From Ruminococcus sp. (GTDB lineage Bacteria > Bacillota > Clostridia > Oscillospirales > Ruminococcaceae), in assembly GCA_017624895.1 (NCBI GenBank), contig JAGAMB010000056.1, positions 1 through 37,345 on the forward strand: a stretch of 37,345 bases of DNA, read 5' to 3'. This document shows, piece by piece, positions 16,156 through 24,493 of this stretch; within the stretch, counting starts at the first letter, position 1, and each line of letters starts with the position of its first letter. Made by a program: the position numbers and the translations under genes. Under the pieces are notes generated by a model that worked only from the letters and a program-made list of their open reading frames with translations, searched no databases and was not told the origin of the DNA.

Positions 16156-17337
16156 ATGTCAAATGAAATGCAGTTAAAGTATGGTTGTAACCCAAATCAG
16201 AAGCCTTCAAGAGTATATATGGCTGACGGCAGCGAGCTTCCTATCGAGGTTCTTTGCGGCAAGCCCGGTTATATCAATCTTCTTGACGCACTCAACGGCT
16301 GGCAGCTTGTTAAGGAGCTTAAAGCAGCTACAGGTGTATGTGCAGCTACATCTTTCAAGCACGTTTCACCAGCAGGTGCAGCTATCGGCAGACCTCTTTC
16401 CGACGATTTAAAGAAGATTTACTGGGTAGACGATTTAGGCGAGCTTACACCCCTTGCATCAGCATATGCAAGAGCAAGAGGTGCTGACAGAATGTCCTCT
16501 TACGGCGATTTCATTGCACTTTCCGACAAGGTTGACGTATGCACAGCTAAAATGATTCAGCGTGAAGTTTCCGACGGTGTAATCGCTCCCGATTATGATC
16601 CTGAGGCTCTTGAAATTCTCAAATCCAAGAGAAAAGGCACTTACTGCGTACTTAAAATTGACGAGAGCTACAAGCCTGCACCAATCGAGACAAAACAGGT
16701 TTACGGCGTATCTTTCGAGCAGGGACGTAACGAGCTTGACATCAACCGTGACCTCCTTGCAAATATCGTAACAGATAACAAGGAAATTCCTGAGGATAAG
16801 AAAGATGACCTCCTTATCTCTCTTATCACACTTAAATATACACAGTCCAACTCTGTTTGCTACGTTAAGGACGGACAGGCAATCGGTATCGGTGCAGGTC
16901 AGCAGTCAAGAATCCACTGCACACGCCTTGCAGGACAGAAGGCTGATAACTGGTGGCTCAGACAGTCACCACAGGTTATGGGGCTCCAGTTTGTTGACGA
17001 TATCCGCCGTGCAGACCGTGACAATGCAATTGATGTATACATGGGCGACGAGTACGAGGACGTTCTCCGTGAGGGCGAGTGGCAGAGAATTTTCAAGGTA
17101 AAGCCTGCTGTATTCACAGCTGAGGAGAAAAAGGCATGGCTTGCTAAGAATACAGGTGTATGCCTTGGTTCTGACGCATTCTTCCCATTCGGTGACAATA
17201 TCGAGCGCGCTAAGAAGTCAGGCGTTGAGTATATCGCAGAACCCGGCGGTTCTATCCGTGACGATAATGTTATCGAAACCTGCAACAAGTACAATATTGC
17301 AATGGCATTCACAGGAATCAGACTTTTCCACCACTAA
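16156..17337 (+). CDS. purH: AICAR formyltransferase, stand-alone (PurH C-terminal domain only)
   Basis: A 393-residue protein that begins at the transformylase domain (YGCNPNQKPSRVY); the ~200-residue cyclohydrolase domain of PurH is absent. SFKHVSPAGAAIG (66-78) contains the catalytic Lys-His pair (K68, H69). YARARGADRMSSYGDFIALS, SNSVCYVKDGQAIGIGAGQQ and SRIHCTRLAG are strongly conserved, and the protein ends in IRLFHH like eukaryotic ATIC. It transfers formyl from 10-formyl-THF to AICAR. The name purV has been used for this single-domain form. AAGGAGG precedes the ATG; the 120 nt upstream contain no gene. Confidence 0.93.
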   Translation: MSNEMQLKYGCNPNQKPSRVYMADGSELPIEVLCGKPGYINLLDALNGWQLVKELKAATGVCAATSFKHVSPAGAAIGRPLSDDLKKIYWVDDLGELTPLASAYARARGADRMSSYGDFIALSDKVDVCTAKMIQREVSDGVIAPDYDPEALEILKSKRKGTYCVLKIDESYKPAPIETKQVYGVSFEQGRNELDINRDLLANIVTDNKEIPEDKKDDLLISLITLKYTQSNSVCYVKDGQAIGIGAGQQSRIHCTRLAGQKADNWWLRQSPQVMGLQFVDDIRRADRDNAIDVYMGDEYEDVLREGEWQRIFKVKPAVFTAEEKKAWLAKNTGVCLGSDAFFPFGDNIERAKKSGVEYIAEPGGSIRDDNVIETCNKYNIAMAFTGIRLFHH

Positions 17338-17373
17338 TAAATTTTTAGAAATATAGCATCTTTTTTGTGTTCT

Positions 17374-17439
17374 GCGGTGTATTATTTATGCAGGGGCGGA
17401 TATTATCCACCCTGCATAAAAGGGGTGTAAGTACACCGC
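17374..17439. repeat. Nested inverted repeat upstream of a lipoprotein gene
   Basis: GCGGTGTA (17374-17381) pairs with TACACCGC (17432-17439), and ATGCAGGG pairs with CCCTGCAT inside it, forming a long interrupted hairpin 32 nt before the ATG at 17472. It could be a palindromic insertion or a regulatory leader; no T-run follows. Confidence 0.5.
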
Positions 17440-17471
17440 GGACTAATTTTAATGATATAAGGGGAATTATT

Positions 17472-18488
17472 ATGACTAAGAAATTTTTATCCGCAACTAT
17501 GGCTTTATCTATGGCTGTATGCACATTCACAGGCTGTTCAGACAATGACAAGGACGGCAATCTGAAAGAGAATGTAAGCTATGAAACGGTTGAAACAGAT
17601 AACATTAGGTATAAGATCCGAAGTGATTTCAAGGATATATCAGATTATGATGGCGGCTCCGAGGGTATGTATTCATATGAAAATGAGAATGTATTTTTTA
17701 TAAATGCACCTAAATTTTATGATACAGAAAAATGCTCACCCGAAACCTACATTGAATATTTAAATCTGGTGCATTATAATGCAGAAGATGTAACATCTGA
17801 TATAATATACGGCGATGAATATGATATTGTGGAATACAGCACCGGTACTGAAGAAGGCGGCAGGTTCACCACCTACACTATAAACCGTCAGGGACATGAT
17901 CTGAACGGAACTGAGATAATGGTTACATATATTGATCTCAATGACGCGGAACTTATGCGTCAGCTTTCCTTGGAATTGATTGAAAATATGGAATATATCG
18001 GCGAGCCTCGTGAAATAGTAACAAGCTTTGACTGTGATTGTTTTTCTATGGAGCTGTCGGGGGATATGTTTGACTTTACGCCTAATTCTAATCCTGAAAA
18101 AAACAAAGCAGTTGCGAAATATCGGTACTATGATAATTTCTGTAAGAGATTAAGTAAAATTGAAGTAACTGCATTGGCTGATTCCGAATACAGTTCCACG
18201 GAGGAATATCTCCAAAGTCAACTTGATAAAGCTGTTGGCGAAGATTCATCGAAAGAAGAAAGAATAATTGCGGATATAACGGAAGCTGAAATTCTCGGTT
18301 ATGACGGCTATAGCATTGTTTATAGAAAGAATTCTTTAGACGGATTTCCTACAAATACTTTTACGGAGTATGCCTTTGACAAAGACGGCATAATTTACAG
18401 CGTTGAGCTGAAAGTTGCAGATACTGACGGAAACGAACAGGTACAAGCCGACTTTGAAAAGCTTATAGATTGCATAAAAATAAAATAA
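17472..18488 (+). CDS. Putative lipoprotein
   Basis: A 338-residue protein from the ATG at 17472 (AGGGG upstream; the in-frame extension to 17367 has no ribosome site). The signal peptide with lipobox FTGC places the lipidated Cys near residue 21. The mature part has a two-domain look: residues ~40-175 and ~185-335 both show a pattern of a Phe-rich strand, an Asp-rich middle and a terminal amphipathic helix (LSLELIENMEYIG; ADFEKLIDCIKI), reminiscent of PsbP/DUF-type lipoproteins. No catalytic motif is seen. It is 23 nt before purD on the same strand, so it is likely in the same transcript. Confidence 0.7.
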   Translation: MTKKFLSATMALSMAVCTFTGCSDNDKDGNLKENVSYETVETDNIRYKIRSDFKDISDYDGGSEGMYSYENENVFFINAPKFYDTEKCSPETYIEYLNLVHYNAEDVTSDIIYGDEYDIVEYSTGTEEGGRFTTYTINRQGHDLNGTEIMVTYIDLNDAELMRQLSLELIENMEYIGEPREIVTSFDCDCFSMELSGDMFDFTPNSNPEKNKAVAKYRYYDNFCKRLSKIEVTALADSEYSSTEEYLQSQLDKAVGEDSSKEERIIADITEAEILGYDGYSIVYRKNSLDGFPTNTFTEYAFDKDGIIYSVELKVADTDGNEQVQADFEKLIDCIKIK

Positions 18489-18511
18489 CCCCCAAAAAGG
18501 AGGAAAAACCA

Positions 18512-19792
18512 ATGAAGAATGTACTTGTAATTGGCGGCGGCGGCCGTGAACACGCAATTATTATGAAGCTTGCAGAGAGCAAGCAGGTAGACAAGATTTA
18601 CTGTACCCCAGGCAATGGCGGTATATCTAAATATGCGGAGTGCTTCAACGTAGGTGCAACAGATATTGAGGGCGTAGTTGCTCTTGCTAAGGAGCTTAAA
18701 CCCGATATGGTTGTAGTTGCTCCCGATGATCCCCTTGTTCTCGGAATGGTAGACGCATTGCAGGCTGAGGGCTTTATGACATTTGGTCCAAAGGCAAATG
18801 CGGCTATTATCGAGGGTTCAAAGGTATTCTCAAAGGAGCTTATGAAGAAGTACAACATTCCCACAGCTTTCTATGAGGTATTCACAGAGTCCGACAAGGC
18901 TATAGCATATCTCAAAGAGCAGAACAGCTACCCCGCTGTAATCAAGGCTGACGGACTTGCTCTCGGAAAGGGCGTTATTATCGCTCAGAATGAGGAGGAG
19001 GCTGTACAGGCTGTTCACGATATGATTGACGACCTGAAATTCGGCAAAAGCTCCGCAAGAATTGTTATTGAGGAGTATCTCACAGGCCCTGAGGTTTCAG
19101 TTCTCTCATTCACAGACGGCAAGACAATGATTCCTATGATTTCTTCAATGGATCACAAGCGCGCTCTTGACGGCGACAAGGGACTCAATACAGGCGGTAT
19201 GGGTACAATTTCCCCCAATCCCTGCTATACAGAGGAGCTTGCAAAGGAGTGTATGGAGAAGATCTTCATTCCTACAATGAACGCTATGAACTCTGAGGGA
19301 CGCACTTTTGAGGGCTGTCTTTACTTCGGACTTATGATAACACCAAAGGGACCAAAGGTAATCGAGTACAATTGCCGCTTCGGTGATCCCGAAACACAGG
19401 TTGTTCTTCCTATGCTTGACGCTGACCTTTACGAGATTTTCGAGGCTATATACAACCACGAGCTTGACAAGGTTGATGTAAAGTGGCATGAGGGCGCTTG
19501 TGCCTGCGTAGTTATGGCAAGCGGCGGATATCCTGAAAGCTACCCCAAGGGCATCGTAATGAACGGCTTTGATGATATGGGACAGGTTGAAAACTGCTTT
19601 GTATACCACGCAGGAACAAAGCTTTCCGACGGCGGAGAATTTCTCACCAACGGCGGCAGAGTTATCGGCGTAACTGCAAAGGGTGCAGACCTCCGCCAGG
19701 CTCTTGACATCGCATATAAGGGCGTTGAGGGCATCAGCTTCGAGGGTGCTCACTACCGTAAGGATATAGGACAGAAGGCTCTCAACAGCTAA
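18512..19792 (+). CDS. purD: Phosphoribosylamine-glycine ligase
   Basis: A 426-residue protein from the ATG at 18512, preceded by AAAAAGGAGG; the upstream in-frame extension overlaps the lipoprotein gene and is unlikely. VLVIGGGGREHAI (4-16) is the PurD signature. An ATP-grasp core follows, with PAVIKADGLALGKGVI (~145-160), GPEVSVLSFTDG (~190-201) and EYNCRFGDPETQ (~286-297). The C-terminal NGGRVIGVTAKG motif is also present. It makes GAR from phosphoribosylamine, the product expected of the PurF-like enzyme. A membrane-protein gene follows after 10 nt. Confidence 0.96.
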   Translation: MKNVLVIGGGGREHAIIMKLAESKQVDKIYCTPGNGGISKYAECFNVGATDIEGVVALAKELKPDMVVVAPDDPLVLGMVDALQAEGFMTFGPKANAAIIEGSKVFSKELMKKYNIPTAFYEVFTESDKAIAYLKEQNSYPAVIKADGLALGKGVIIAQNEEEAVQAVHDMIDDLKFGKSSARIVIEEYLTGPEVSVLSFTDGKTMIPMISSMDHKRALDGDKGLNTGGMGTISPNPCYTEELAKECMEKIFIPTMNAMNSEGRTFEGCLYFGLMITPKGPKVIEYNCRFGDPETQVVLPMLDADLYEIFEAIYNHELDKVDVKWHEGACACVVMASGGYPESYPKGIVMNGFDDMGQVENCFVYHAGTKLSDGGEFLTNGGRVIGVTAKGADLRQALDIAYKGVEGISFEGAHYRKDIGQKALNS

Positions 19793-19802
19793 AGGAGGGA
19801 AT

Positions 19803-20552
19803 ATGCAGCAGGAAAAGCTGACAAAGGGCATATTATTCGGGCTTATAGGCAATCTGCTTTTTGTTGTTTTTGGTCTTATATGTCTGTTATACTTTTATAC
19901 ATTCAAAAACGGCAGCTTCTATTCAAAAGCGCTGGAGGCTCTTGCGTACAGCGTGGAGCTTTCAGGCTTCGGACTTCTGCTTTATGCGGACTGGCTTCTT
20001 ATAAAAAGTATACGTTTAAGACGTATGCTGAAATTCAGCTTTACTGCTTATATCATACTTGAAGCTGTTATGATGCTGCTGGAGCTTAACTCCTACAGAA
20101 TCGAGGCTTATCAGCCATATTCTCTGCCTCTTGCAATGGTTCACGCGGTTATATCAGGACTTGCGGCATTTGCTTTTTTACAGCTTGATCCCAACAATGT
20201 AAAGTGGGAGATTGCCATAGGTGCCTGCTTTACGCTTATAATGGCAGGTATGCTGGGAAATATTCTCGGTGTGCGTATATATTTCAGTATTATCACAAAT
20301 GCGGTGGGATTTTCTGTGCTTTTCTGGGCGCTGAAGTTTTTCCATGACCGTCAGCAGATAGAAATTGACTGTTATGGTGACAGAGCATCGGAAGCGGTAT
20401 TCAGCGGAAGTACGCTTTTCAGCGATGCAGACGAGGTATTCACTCAGGAAGATATTGAGAGAGTCAGAGCAGAACAAGCCGCAGAAGAAGCAGAAATGCT
20501 TGCGGAGTATGAGAATTTAAAGAAAAAAGGCAAAATCAAGGATACTGAATAA
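19803..20552 (+). CDS. Six-helix membrane protein of unknown function
   Basis: A 249-residue protein with about six hydrophobic helices (residues ~11-33, 45-67, 78-97, 107-126, 133-152, 156-176) and a charged, probably coiled-coil cytoplasmic tail (~205-249, rich in Glu/Ala/Lys). GGAGG lies directly upstream of the ATG. It is the last gene before the terminator at 20558 and is likely the distal gene of the purine transcript. A permease role cannot be inferred from sequence alone. Confidence 0.65.
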   Translation: MQQEKLTKGILFGLIGNLLFVVFGLICLLYFYTFKNGSFYSKALEALAYSVELSGFGLLLYADWLLIKSIRLRRMLKFSFTAYIILEAVMMLLELNSYRIEAYQPYSLPLAMVHAVISGLAAFAFLQLDPNNVKWEIAIGACFTLIMAGMLGNILGVRIYFSIITNAVGFSVLFWALKFFHDRQQIEIDCYGDRASEAVFSGSTLFSDADEVFTQEDIERVRAEQAAEEAEMLAEYENLKKKGKIKDTE

Positions 20553-20557
20553 AAGAC

Positions 20558-20583
20558 TAAAGGACGGGATTTCTCGTCCTTTA
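20558..20583 (+). terminator. Hairpin terminator at the end of the purine cluster
   Basis: TAAAGGACG pairs with CGTCCTTTA around an 8-nt loop, 6 nt after the stop of the membrane-protein gene. The T-run after the stem is short, so efficiency is uncertain. Confidence 0.65.
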
Positions 20584-20588
20584 ATACT

Positions 20589-20666
20589 AATCCCTGAAAT
20601 GTTAGCAGACAAAGATGACATACGGAATTTATGCCATTAGATTTGTCTACTGTTGTTTCAGGGATT
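20589..20666. repeat. Inverted repeat with 25-nt imperfect arms
   Basis: The arm starting AATCCCTGAAA (20589) pairs with the arm ending TTTCAGGGATT (20666); TTAGCAGACAAA and TTTGTCTACTG continue the pairing. It lies in a gene-free 400-bp stretch (20553-20952), directly before dispersed repeat copy B. No coding sequence was recognised in this stretch. Confidence 0.6.
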
Positions 20667-20677
20667 GTTATAATATT

Positions 20678-20832
20678 ATTGCTCCAACAACTAAACCTTG
20701 CTATCAAATACTCGGCATAAAGATAATTTTTCTGCGTCAGAAAAATTTGAAATGCGGAAGCATTCCTGCGTTTTTCTTCCTCGATAAATTTTTATTTTTT
20801 AACTTAAAAAACTTCGTCTTTTTGGGCTTTTA
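20678..20832. repeat. Dispersed MITE-like repeat, copy B
   Basis: It starts ATTGCTCCAACAACTAAACC and shares CTATCAAATACTCGGC, CTGCGTCAGAAAAA, the stem AATGC/GCATT (20751-20764), TGCGTTTTTCTTCC and CTTCGTCTTTTTGG with copy C. The right terminal repeat is not recognisable, so this copy is probably truncated or decayed. Confidence 0.8.
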
Positions 20833-20952
20833 AAATCACTTATATATAGAAGGGTAATTCTGATATCCTTTGATTGAACAATATTCACAAATCCAATGTG
20901 AAATAATTGTGCATATTTTCAAGTGAAAAAAGCCGAATTGGAGGAATGAACT

Positions 20953-22419
20953 ATGAAAAAAATTATTACATTGGCAGCTGCCCTTGCATCACTCTGCTGT
21001 TGTGTGTCCTGCACCGAAAAGCAGGAGGACAGCAAGGGAAATATCACAACAGACAAATCCGCTGTGGAAAACAGCGTAGGTGACAGCTCACCCGAAAAAA
21101 CAGATTTCAGGGAGTACACCGCCGCCGATTTCAAGGATATTACCGTCAAGCTGAATAAACAGCAGACAGCTCCGCCTGTTGAAGTAAAGGAGTATGATTT
21201 ATCGGGAATTGAATATGAGTCGAAAATCTCACCCTGTCAGCTCCCCGAAAACATAAAAATCGAATATATTGACAGTTTTTATGAAGAAAATGCGAAGCTT
21301 CTCGATATGAATGTTGAGGAATACTCAGATATGCTTATAGAGAATTTTTCTTCCATTCTCGATGTTCCCACTAAGCCGCAGGTTACGCTCACCGACTTTG
21401 ACGGAGAATATCTGTATTATATCGCCAATTTTGACGATATCTGCCTTGAGAACAGCCATAATTTTGCGATATACCGATATAATCCCGAAACTAAGGAAAA
21501 CACCTGCATTTTTGAGTATTCCGACAGCTCCGTTTCTATGTATGTCGTTGATATCAAATGCTTCAAGGGGAATGTGTGGATTTTGGAATATTCCGAGGAT
21601 TCTTACAACATCTACCGCATTGATTCAGAAACAGGTGAGCTTGTGGCTGATTCGCCTATGATGGGTAGAGATTTTTACGCCGCAAATTTTTATGACACCG
21701 CCGAAGATGATTTTATTATAATGGCAGTAGGCTCGGAAAAAATATCCGAAAACGAATGGAAGACAAAAGTCCGCTTTTACAAGTATGACGAAAACAGCGG
21801 CGAATGGGAGAAGATGCTGGAGGACGGCATAGAATACGAACAATATGGCACGATTTACAATGGCGGTATTGTTAAGACCTGTGTGGAAAACAGAAGCCTT
21901 ATTGTCGAATGTGACAGCTTACGGCTTGATACGGGACTCCGTTCATCGCAGTTTATAGGTTTAACCGACAGCAGGGCATTTTTCATACTCAGCGATTCTA
22001 TTTCCACTATTGTATATGTGTACGATTTCGAGAAAATGGAGCGATATTCCATTGACCTGACAACCTATGGCAGCAATTTCACAGGATATATTTCAGGGGA
22101 TAATATTATACTTCAGCAGAATATGGGTAAATATTATATGTATCTTATCCCTGAGCTTGGTGCGGCATTTGACTTAACGGATGCTCAATATGAATCTGCA
22201 AAATACTATAATTGGGAAGACTCTGAAAGTCAGGAAAGCGAAAGATTATACACCAAATACAACCAGAATGGCAGAACATCTTCAATAACAGAATTTTTTG
22301 ATATTAATTATGTTAAATGGCTTTCCGACGCCGACATGACCAGCTATATTCCAAAGCCTGAGGAACGTACTGCCGAAAATACAGATCGTCTGAACAGGAT
22401 GATAGTAATAAACGAATAA
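20953..22419 (+). CDS. Large putative lipoprotein, beta-propeller-like
   Basis: A 488-residue protein with GGAGG before the ATG. Signal peptide with lipobox VSC places the lipidated Cys near residue 20, followed by an acidic Ser-rich linker to ~residue 70. Residues ~135-400 contain repeated strand-turn-strand units (LTDFDGEYLYYIANFDD, IKCFKGNVWILEYSEDSYNIYRID, FYDTAEDDFIIMAVG) as in extracellular beta-propeller or DUF5050-like proteins. The last ~90 residues are acidic. A binding role outside the membrane is plausible; no enzyme motif was found. It is monocistronic, ending at a bidirectional terminator 8 nt downstream. Confidence 0.65.
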   Translation: MKKIITLAAALASLCCCVSCTEKQEDSKGNITTDKSAVENSVGDSSPEKTDFREYTAADFKDITVKLNKQQTAPPVEVKEYDLSGIEYESKISPCQLPENIKIEYIDSFYEENAKLLDMNVEEYSDMLIENFSSILDVPTKPQVTLTDFDGEYLYYIANFDDICLENSHNFAIYRYNPETKENTCIFEYSDSSVSMYVVDIKCFKGNVWILEYSEDSYNIYRIDSETGELVADSPMMGRDFYAANFYDTAEDDFIIMAVGSEKISENEWKTKVRFYKYDENSGEWEKMLEDGIEYEQYGTIYNGGIVKTCVENRSLIVECDSLRLDTGLRSSQFIGLTDSRAFFILSDSISTIVYVYDFEKMERYSIDLTTYGSNFTGYISGDNIILQQNMGKYYMYLIPELGAAFDLTDAQYESAKYYNWEDSESQESERLYTKYNQNGRTSSITEFFDINYVKWLSDADMTSYIPKPEERTAENTDRLNRMIVINE

Positions 22420-22426
22420 CAATGAA

Positions 22427-22456
22427 AAAGCCGCTTCTGATTTCAGAGGCGGCTTT
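22427..22456. terminator. Bidirectional terminator between convergent genes
   Basis: AAAGCCGCTTCTGA pairs with TCAGAGGCGGCTTT (one G-T pair) between the convergent lipoprotein (stop 22419) and feoA (stop 22462). A-runs and T-runs flank the stem in both directions. Confidence 0.8.
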
Positions 22457-22461
22457 GATAT

Positions 22462-22695
22462 TTATGAAACAGTTACGCTTACCGCCGCCGCGTCCTCCCT
22501 GCGCAGGGCAATAACTGTTCCCTTTACGCAATAAGCGGCAGGATCTCCTGCAAAGCTTCGGCAGCGGCACATAACCGCTGTACCTGCGGTAAAGCCAAGC
22601 TCCTTTAATCTTTCGGATATCTTTGACGGTTTAACAGCTGTTATGATACAGCGTTCCCCCTCCCTCAAATCACTAAGGCATTTCTCGGACTGCAT
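22462..22695 (-). CDS. feoA: FeoA-domain protein
   Basis: A 77-residue protein from the ATG at 22695, preceded by CGGAGG; a longer in-frame start at 22740 lies inside a terminator hairpin and lacks a ribosome site. The whole protein is one FeoA/SH3-like fold: LREGERCIITAV, the RLKELGFTAGTAVMC segment, GDPAAYCVKG and IALRREDAAAVSV. FeoA proteins are cytoplasmic partners of the FeoB ferrous-iron transporter, which is not nearby; orphan FeoA-domain proteins also occur as regulators' SH3 domains. It has more Cys than usual (C6, C17, C44, C46, C56). It is separated from the phage cassette by a terminator. Confidence 0.85.
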   Translation of the reverse strand: MQSEKCLSDLREGERCIITAVKPSKISERLKELGFTAGTAVMCRCRSFAGDPAAYCVKGTVIALRREDAAAVSVTVS

Positions 22696-22721
22696 ATTAT
22701 CCTCCGTAAATTGTATGAAAA

Positions 22722-22748
22722 ACTGCGGTATGATTTCCATACCGCAGT
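22722..22748 (-). terminator. Rho-independent terminator of the phage cassette
   Basis: On the minus strand ACTGCGGTATG and CATACCGCAGT form an 11-bp perfect stem with a 5-nt loop, followed by TTTTTC. It lies 22 nt after the hub-like gene stop and inside the leader of feoA. Confidence 0.9.
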
Positions 22749-22769
22749 AATATTATATTCCGTTGTATA

Positions 22770-23687
22770 TCAGGTGTGTGCAAGTTCCTCATAAACGCTG
22801 ACTTCTGTAAATATACCATTTTTGCTTCCCGTTACCTTTATTGCATTTATGCGCTTTCTCCCAAGATCGGGCATTACGGCTATATCATTGATATCCTCGC
22901 CGTAATAGTCATTAAAGGTAAAGAAATGGCGCTTATATGCTCTCTCTGCCAGCATAATGCGGTAGTCGCAGGCTTTTTCGGGATCGCTCAGAAATCGCTG
23001 ATCGAGATCGAAATGGCGGTTTCGTATAAGACCTCTTGCAATTGCCTCATCTGATGTGGCGGAAAATGTACCGTAATCTCCGCCCATATCTGCCATATTA
23101 TAGTTGCTGACCATTCGCCGTGTATAAATCTCCGTTCCGTATGAATGGGCGTAAGCTGTATTGCATACGACACTGCGATCACCTTCAGCAACGGTCATCA
23201 TAACGGTGTTGCTGCCCTTAATATAGGGATAAGTCCCTGCAAGCTTATACGCAAGATTTGCCGCCCCGTCCCACATTGACGTACCCTTGTTAACATAGAT
23301 GTAACTGCTCAGGGCATTGCTTTCGTGTTCGATATTCGGCAGAGTGAAATATTCGTCAAAGAGCCTGTCAAAAGTCATATTTGTGTACATACCCGGCGGC
23401 AGCTGATTTTCCGTCAGCAGGGCAGTAAAGCCTCTTGATGAAAGTGTACATTTTTTCACTCCGTTTTTGGTTATGACCTTATAGCTGTCAATAAATCCGT
23501 GATGAACGATATTACCGCCGACTTTAAGTCTTACCTCGATTATATCATCGGGGAGGTTTTCCGCATATATCACAGCGTTGAACATTGTATAAGGTGTATA
23601 TGCCTCTTTTACATAGGTGAAGTAATAACAATTCTGAAAGAGGCTTTCAACTCCGTCACGCGTTTTTAAATAAAGCCAGTAAATCAT
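22770..23687 (-). CDS. Phage tail hub-like protein (gp27 / late-control-D-like)
   Basis: A 305-residue protein. Residues ~30-85 show the pattern of hub proteins: a strand ending EVRLKVGGNIVHHGFIDS followed by KKCTLSSRGFTALLTENQL, similar to the (V/L)-K-x-GG-x-x-x-x-G-x-(V/I)-DS and (L)-S-(S/A)-R-G-(F/K) motifs of gp27/GpD/XkdQ-type proteins. Residues ~100-125 (MTFDRLFDEYF) fit the helix that follows. The C-terminal half continues beta-rich with no peptidoglycan hydrolase domain. The start ATG overlaps the upstream stop by 1 nt (TAATG). It is the last gene of the cassette. Hub identity is inferred from pattern, not proven. Confidence 0.65.
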   Translation of the reverse strand: MIYWLYLKTRDGVESLFQNCYYFTYVKEAYTPYTMFNAVIYAENLPDDIIEVRLKVGGNIVHHGFIDSYKVITKNGVKKCTLSSRGFTALLTENQLPPGMYTNMTFDRLFDEYFTLPNIEHESNALSSYIYVNKGTSMWDGAANLAYKLAGTYPYIKGSNTVMMTVAEGDRSVVCNTAYAHSYGTEIYTRRMVSNYNMADMGGDYGTFSATSDEAIARGLIRNRHFDLDQRFLSDPEKACDYRIMLAERAYKRHFFTFNDYYGEDINDIAVMPDLGRKRINAIKVTGSKNGIFTEVSVYEELAHT

Positions 23688-24073
23688 TATGTCACCTCGT
23701 TGACAAGATATGCAGGAACAGTTGTTGACGCATTGACTGTCAGCTCAATATAATCCTCGCCGCCGTCAACAGCAGTAAATCCCGTTACAATGCAGTCGGT
23801 AAAGCGGAGATTTTTATATATTATTTCCAGATCCTCACATCCGTTAAGATTACTGGCAACACCTGCATAAAACATGGAATTTTCTTTCATATATACCCTG
23901 CCGGTAAAAGAAAGCTTTGTCATTTTGCGGCATTTGTTTGTTACAATAGGAGTACCATTAATTGTAGGATTAAGGCTGACAGCAGTTTCCGATGTCATAG
24001 TCATTTTCTCGCAGTAAAGCGAAACGGCTCCTATTGTTACGAGGAACGATTTTTTTTCGCTGATTTCTGTCAT
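23687..24073 (-). CDS. Small phage tail protein (tube- or baseplate-like)
   Basis: A 128-residue protein, beta-rich, with GGGAGG before the ATG. TKLSFTGRVYMKE (~52-64), LEIIYKNLRFTDCIVTGFTA and the EDYIELTVNAS segment suggest a tube-like or baseplate-wedge beta fold, and a tail role fits its position just before the hub-like gene. I cannot choose between tail tube and adaptor from sequence. It is translationally coupled to the hub gene. Confidence 0.5.
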   Translation of the reverse strand: MTEISEKKSFLVTIGAVSLYCEKMTMTSETAVSLNPTINGTPIVTNKCRKMTKLSFTGRVYMKENSMFYAGVASNLNGCEDLEIIYKNLRFTDCIVTGFTAVDGGEDYIELTVNASTTVPAYLVNEVT

Positions 24074-24085
24074 ATTCCGCCTCCC

Positions 24086-24481
24086 TTACAAAGTGATTGT
24101 TTTCATGCAATTCAGTTTTACTACCGCCTTTAAGGTGAGCTTGTTCAGCTTGCTGTCGGGAGATACATCAAGACTTTTCAGACGGCTGCACAATCCGCAT
24201 ATGCTGTCTATTGTCTTAGCAAAATTATAATGATAGTAGCCGTACAGCTCCTCCTGCGTTGTGTTCATGGGAGCATAAACTGTCAGCGTAAGGTCGCATT
24301 TTACAGGCATATAGATTTTTGTCTTTGTCTGTATGGGATTTTGCGCCTCATATCCTCCGAAACCGAGGACGGCAAAGAATTTCCCCTTATCCTGAACGGG
24401 AACCGCGTCATATGCTGAATACACGTTTTCAACGCCGTTTTCCTCCAGCGTCTGTTTGATTTTCGCAAGTATCTCAACCAT
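24086..24481 (-). CDS. Small phage head-tail completion / tail-terminator-like protein
   Basis: A 131-residue protein with AGGAGT upstream. The N-terminal helix (VEILAKIKQTLEENG) is followed by the strands of a small alpha/beta protein (KFFAVLGFGG, KIYMPVKCDLTLTVYAP) and a long helix (YHYNFAKTIDSICGLCSRLK), which matches the layout of tail-terminator proteins that close the tail tube at the head. Size and position between the connector-like and tail-like genes agree. The family is inferred from layout. Confidence 0.5.
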   Translation of the reverse strand: MVEILAKIKQTLEENGVENVYSAYDAVPVQDKGKFFAVLGFGGYEAQNPIQTKTKIYMPVKCDLTLTVYAPMNTTQEELYGYYHYNFAKTIDSICGLCSRLKSLDVSPDSKLNKLTLKAVVKLNCMKTITL

Positions 24482-24493
24482 AGCCTCACTCCT

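Noticed and set aside
19145-19852. Minus-strand frame (235 codons) opposite purD
   Set aside because: It overlaps a clear PurD ATP-grasp sequence and has no recognisable domain.
22462-22695. feoA as part of the phage cassette
   Set aside because: A strong terminator separates it, and the protein is an ordinary FeoA-domain host protein.
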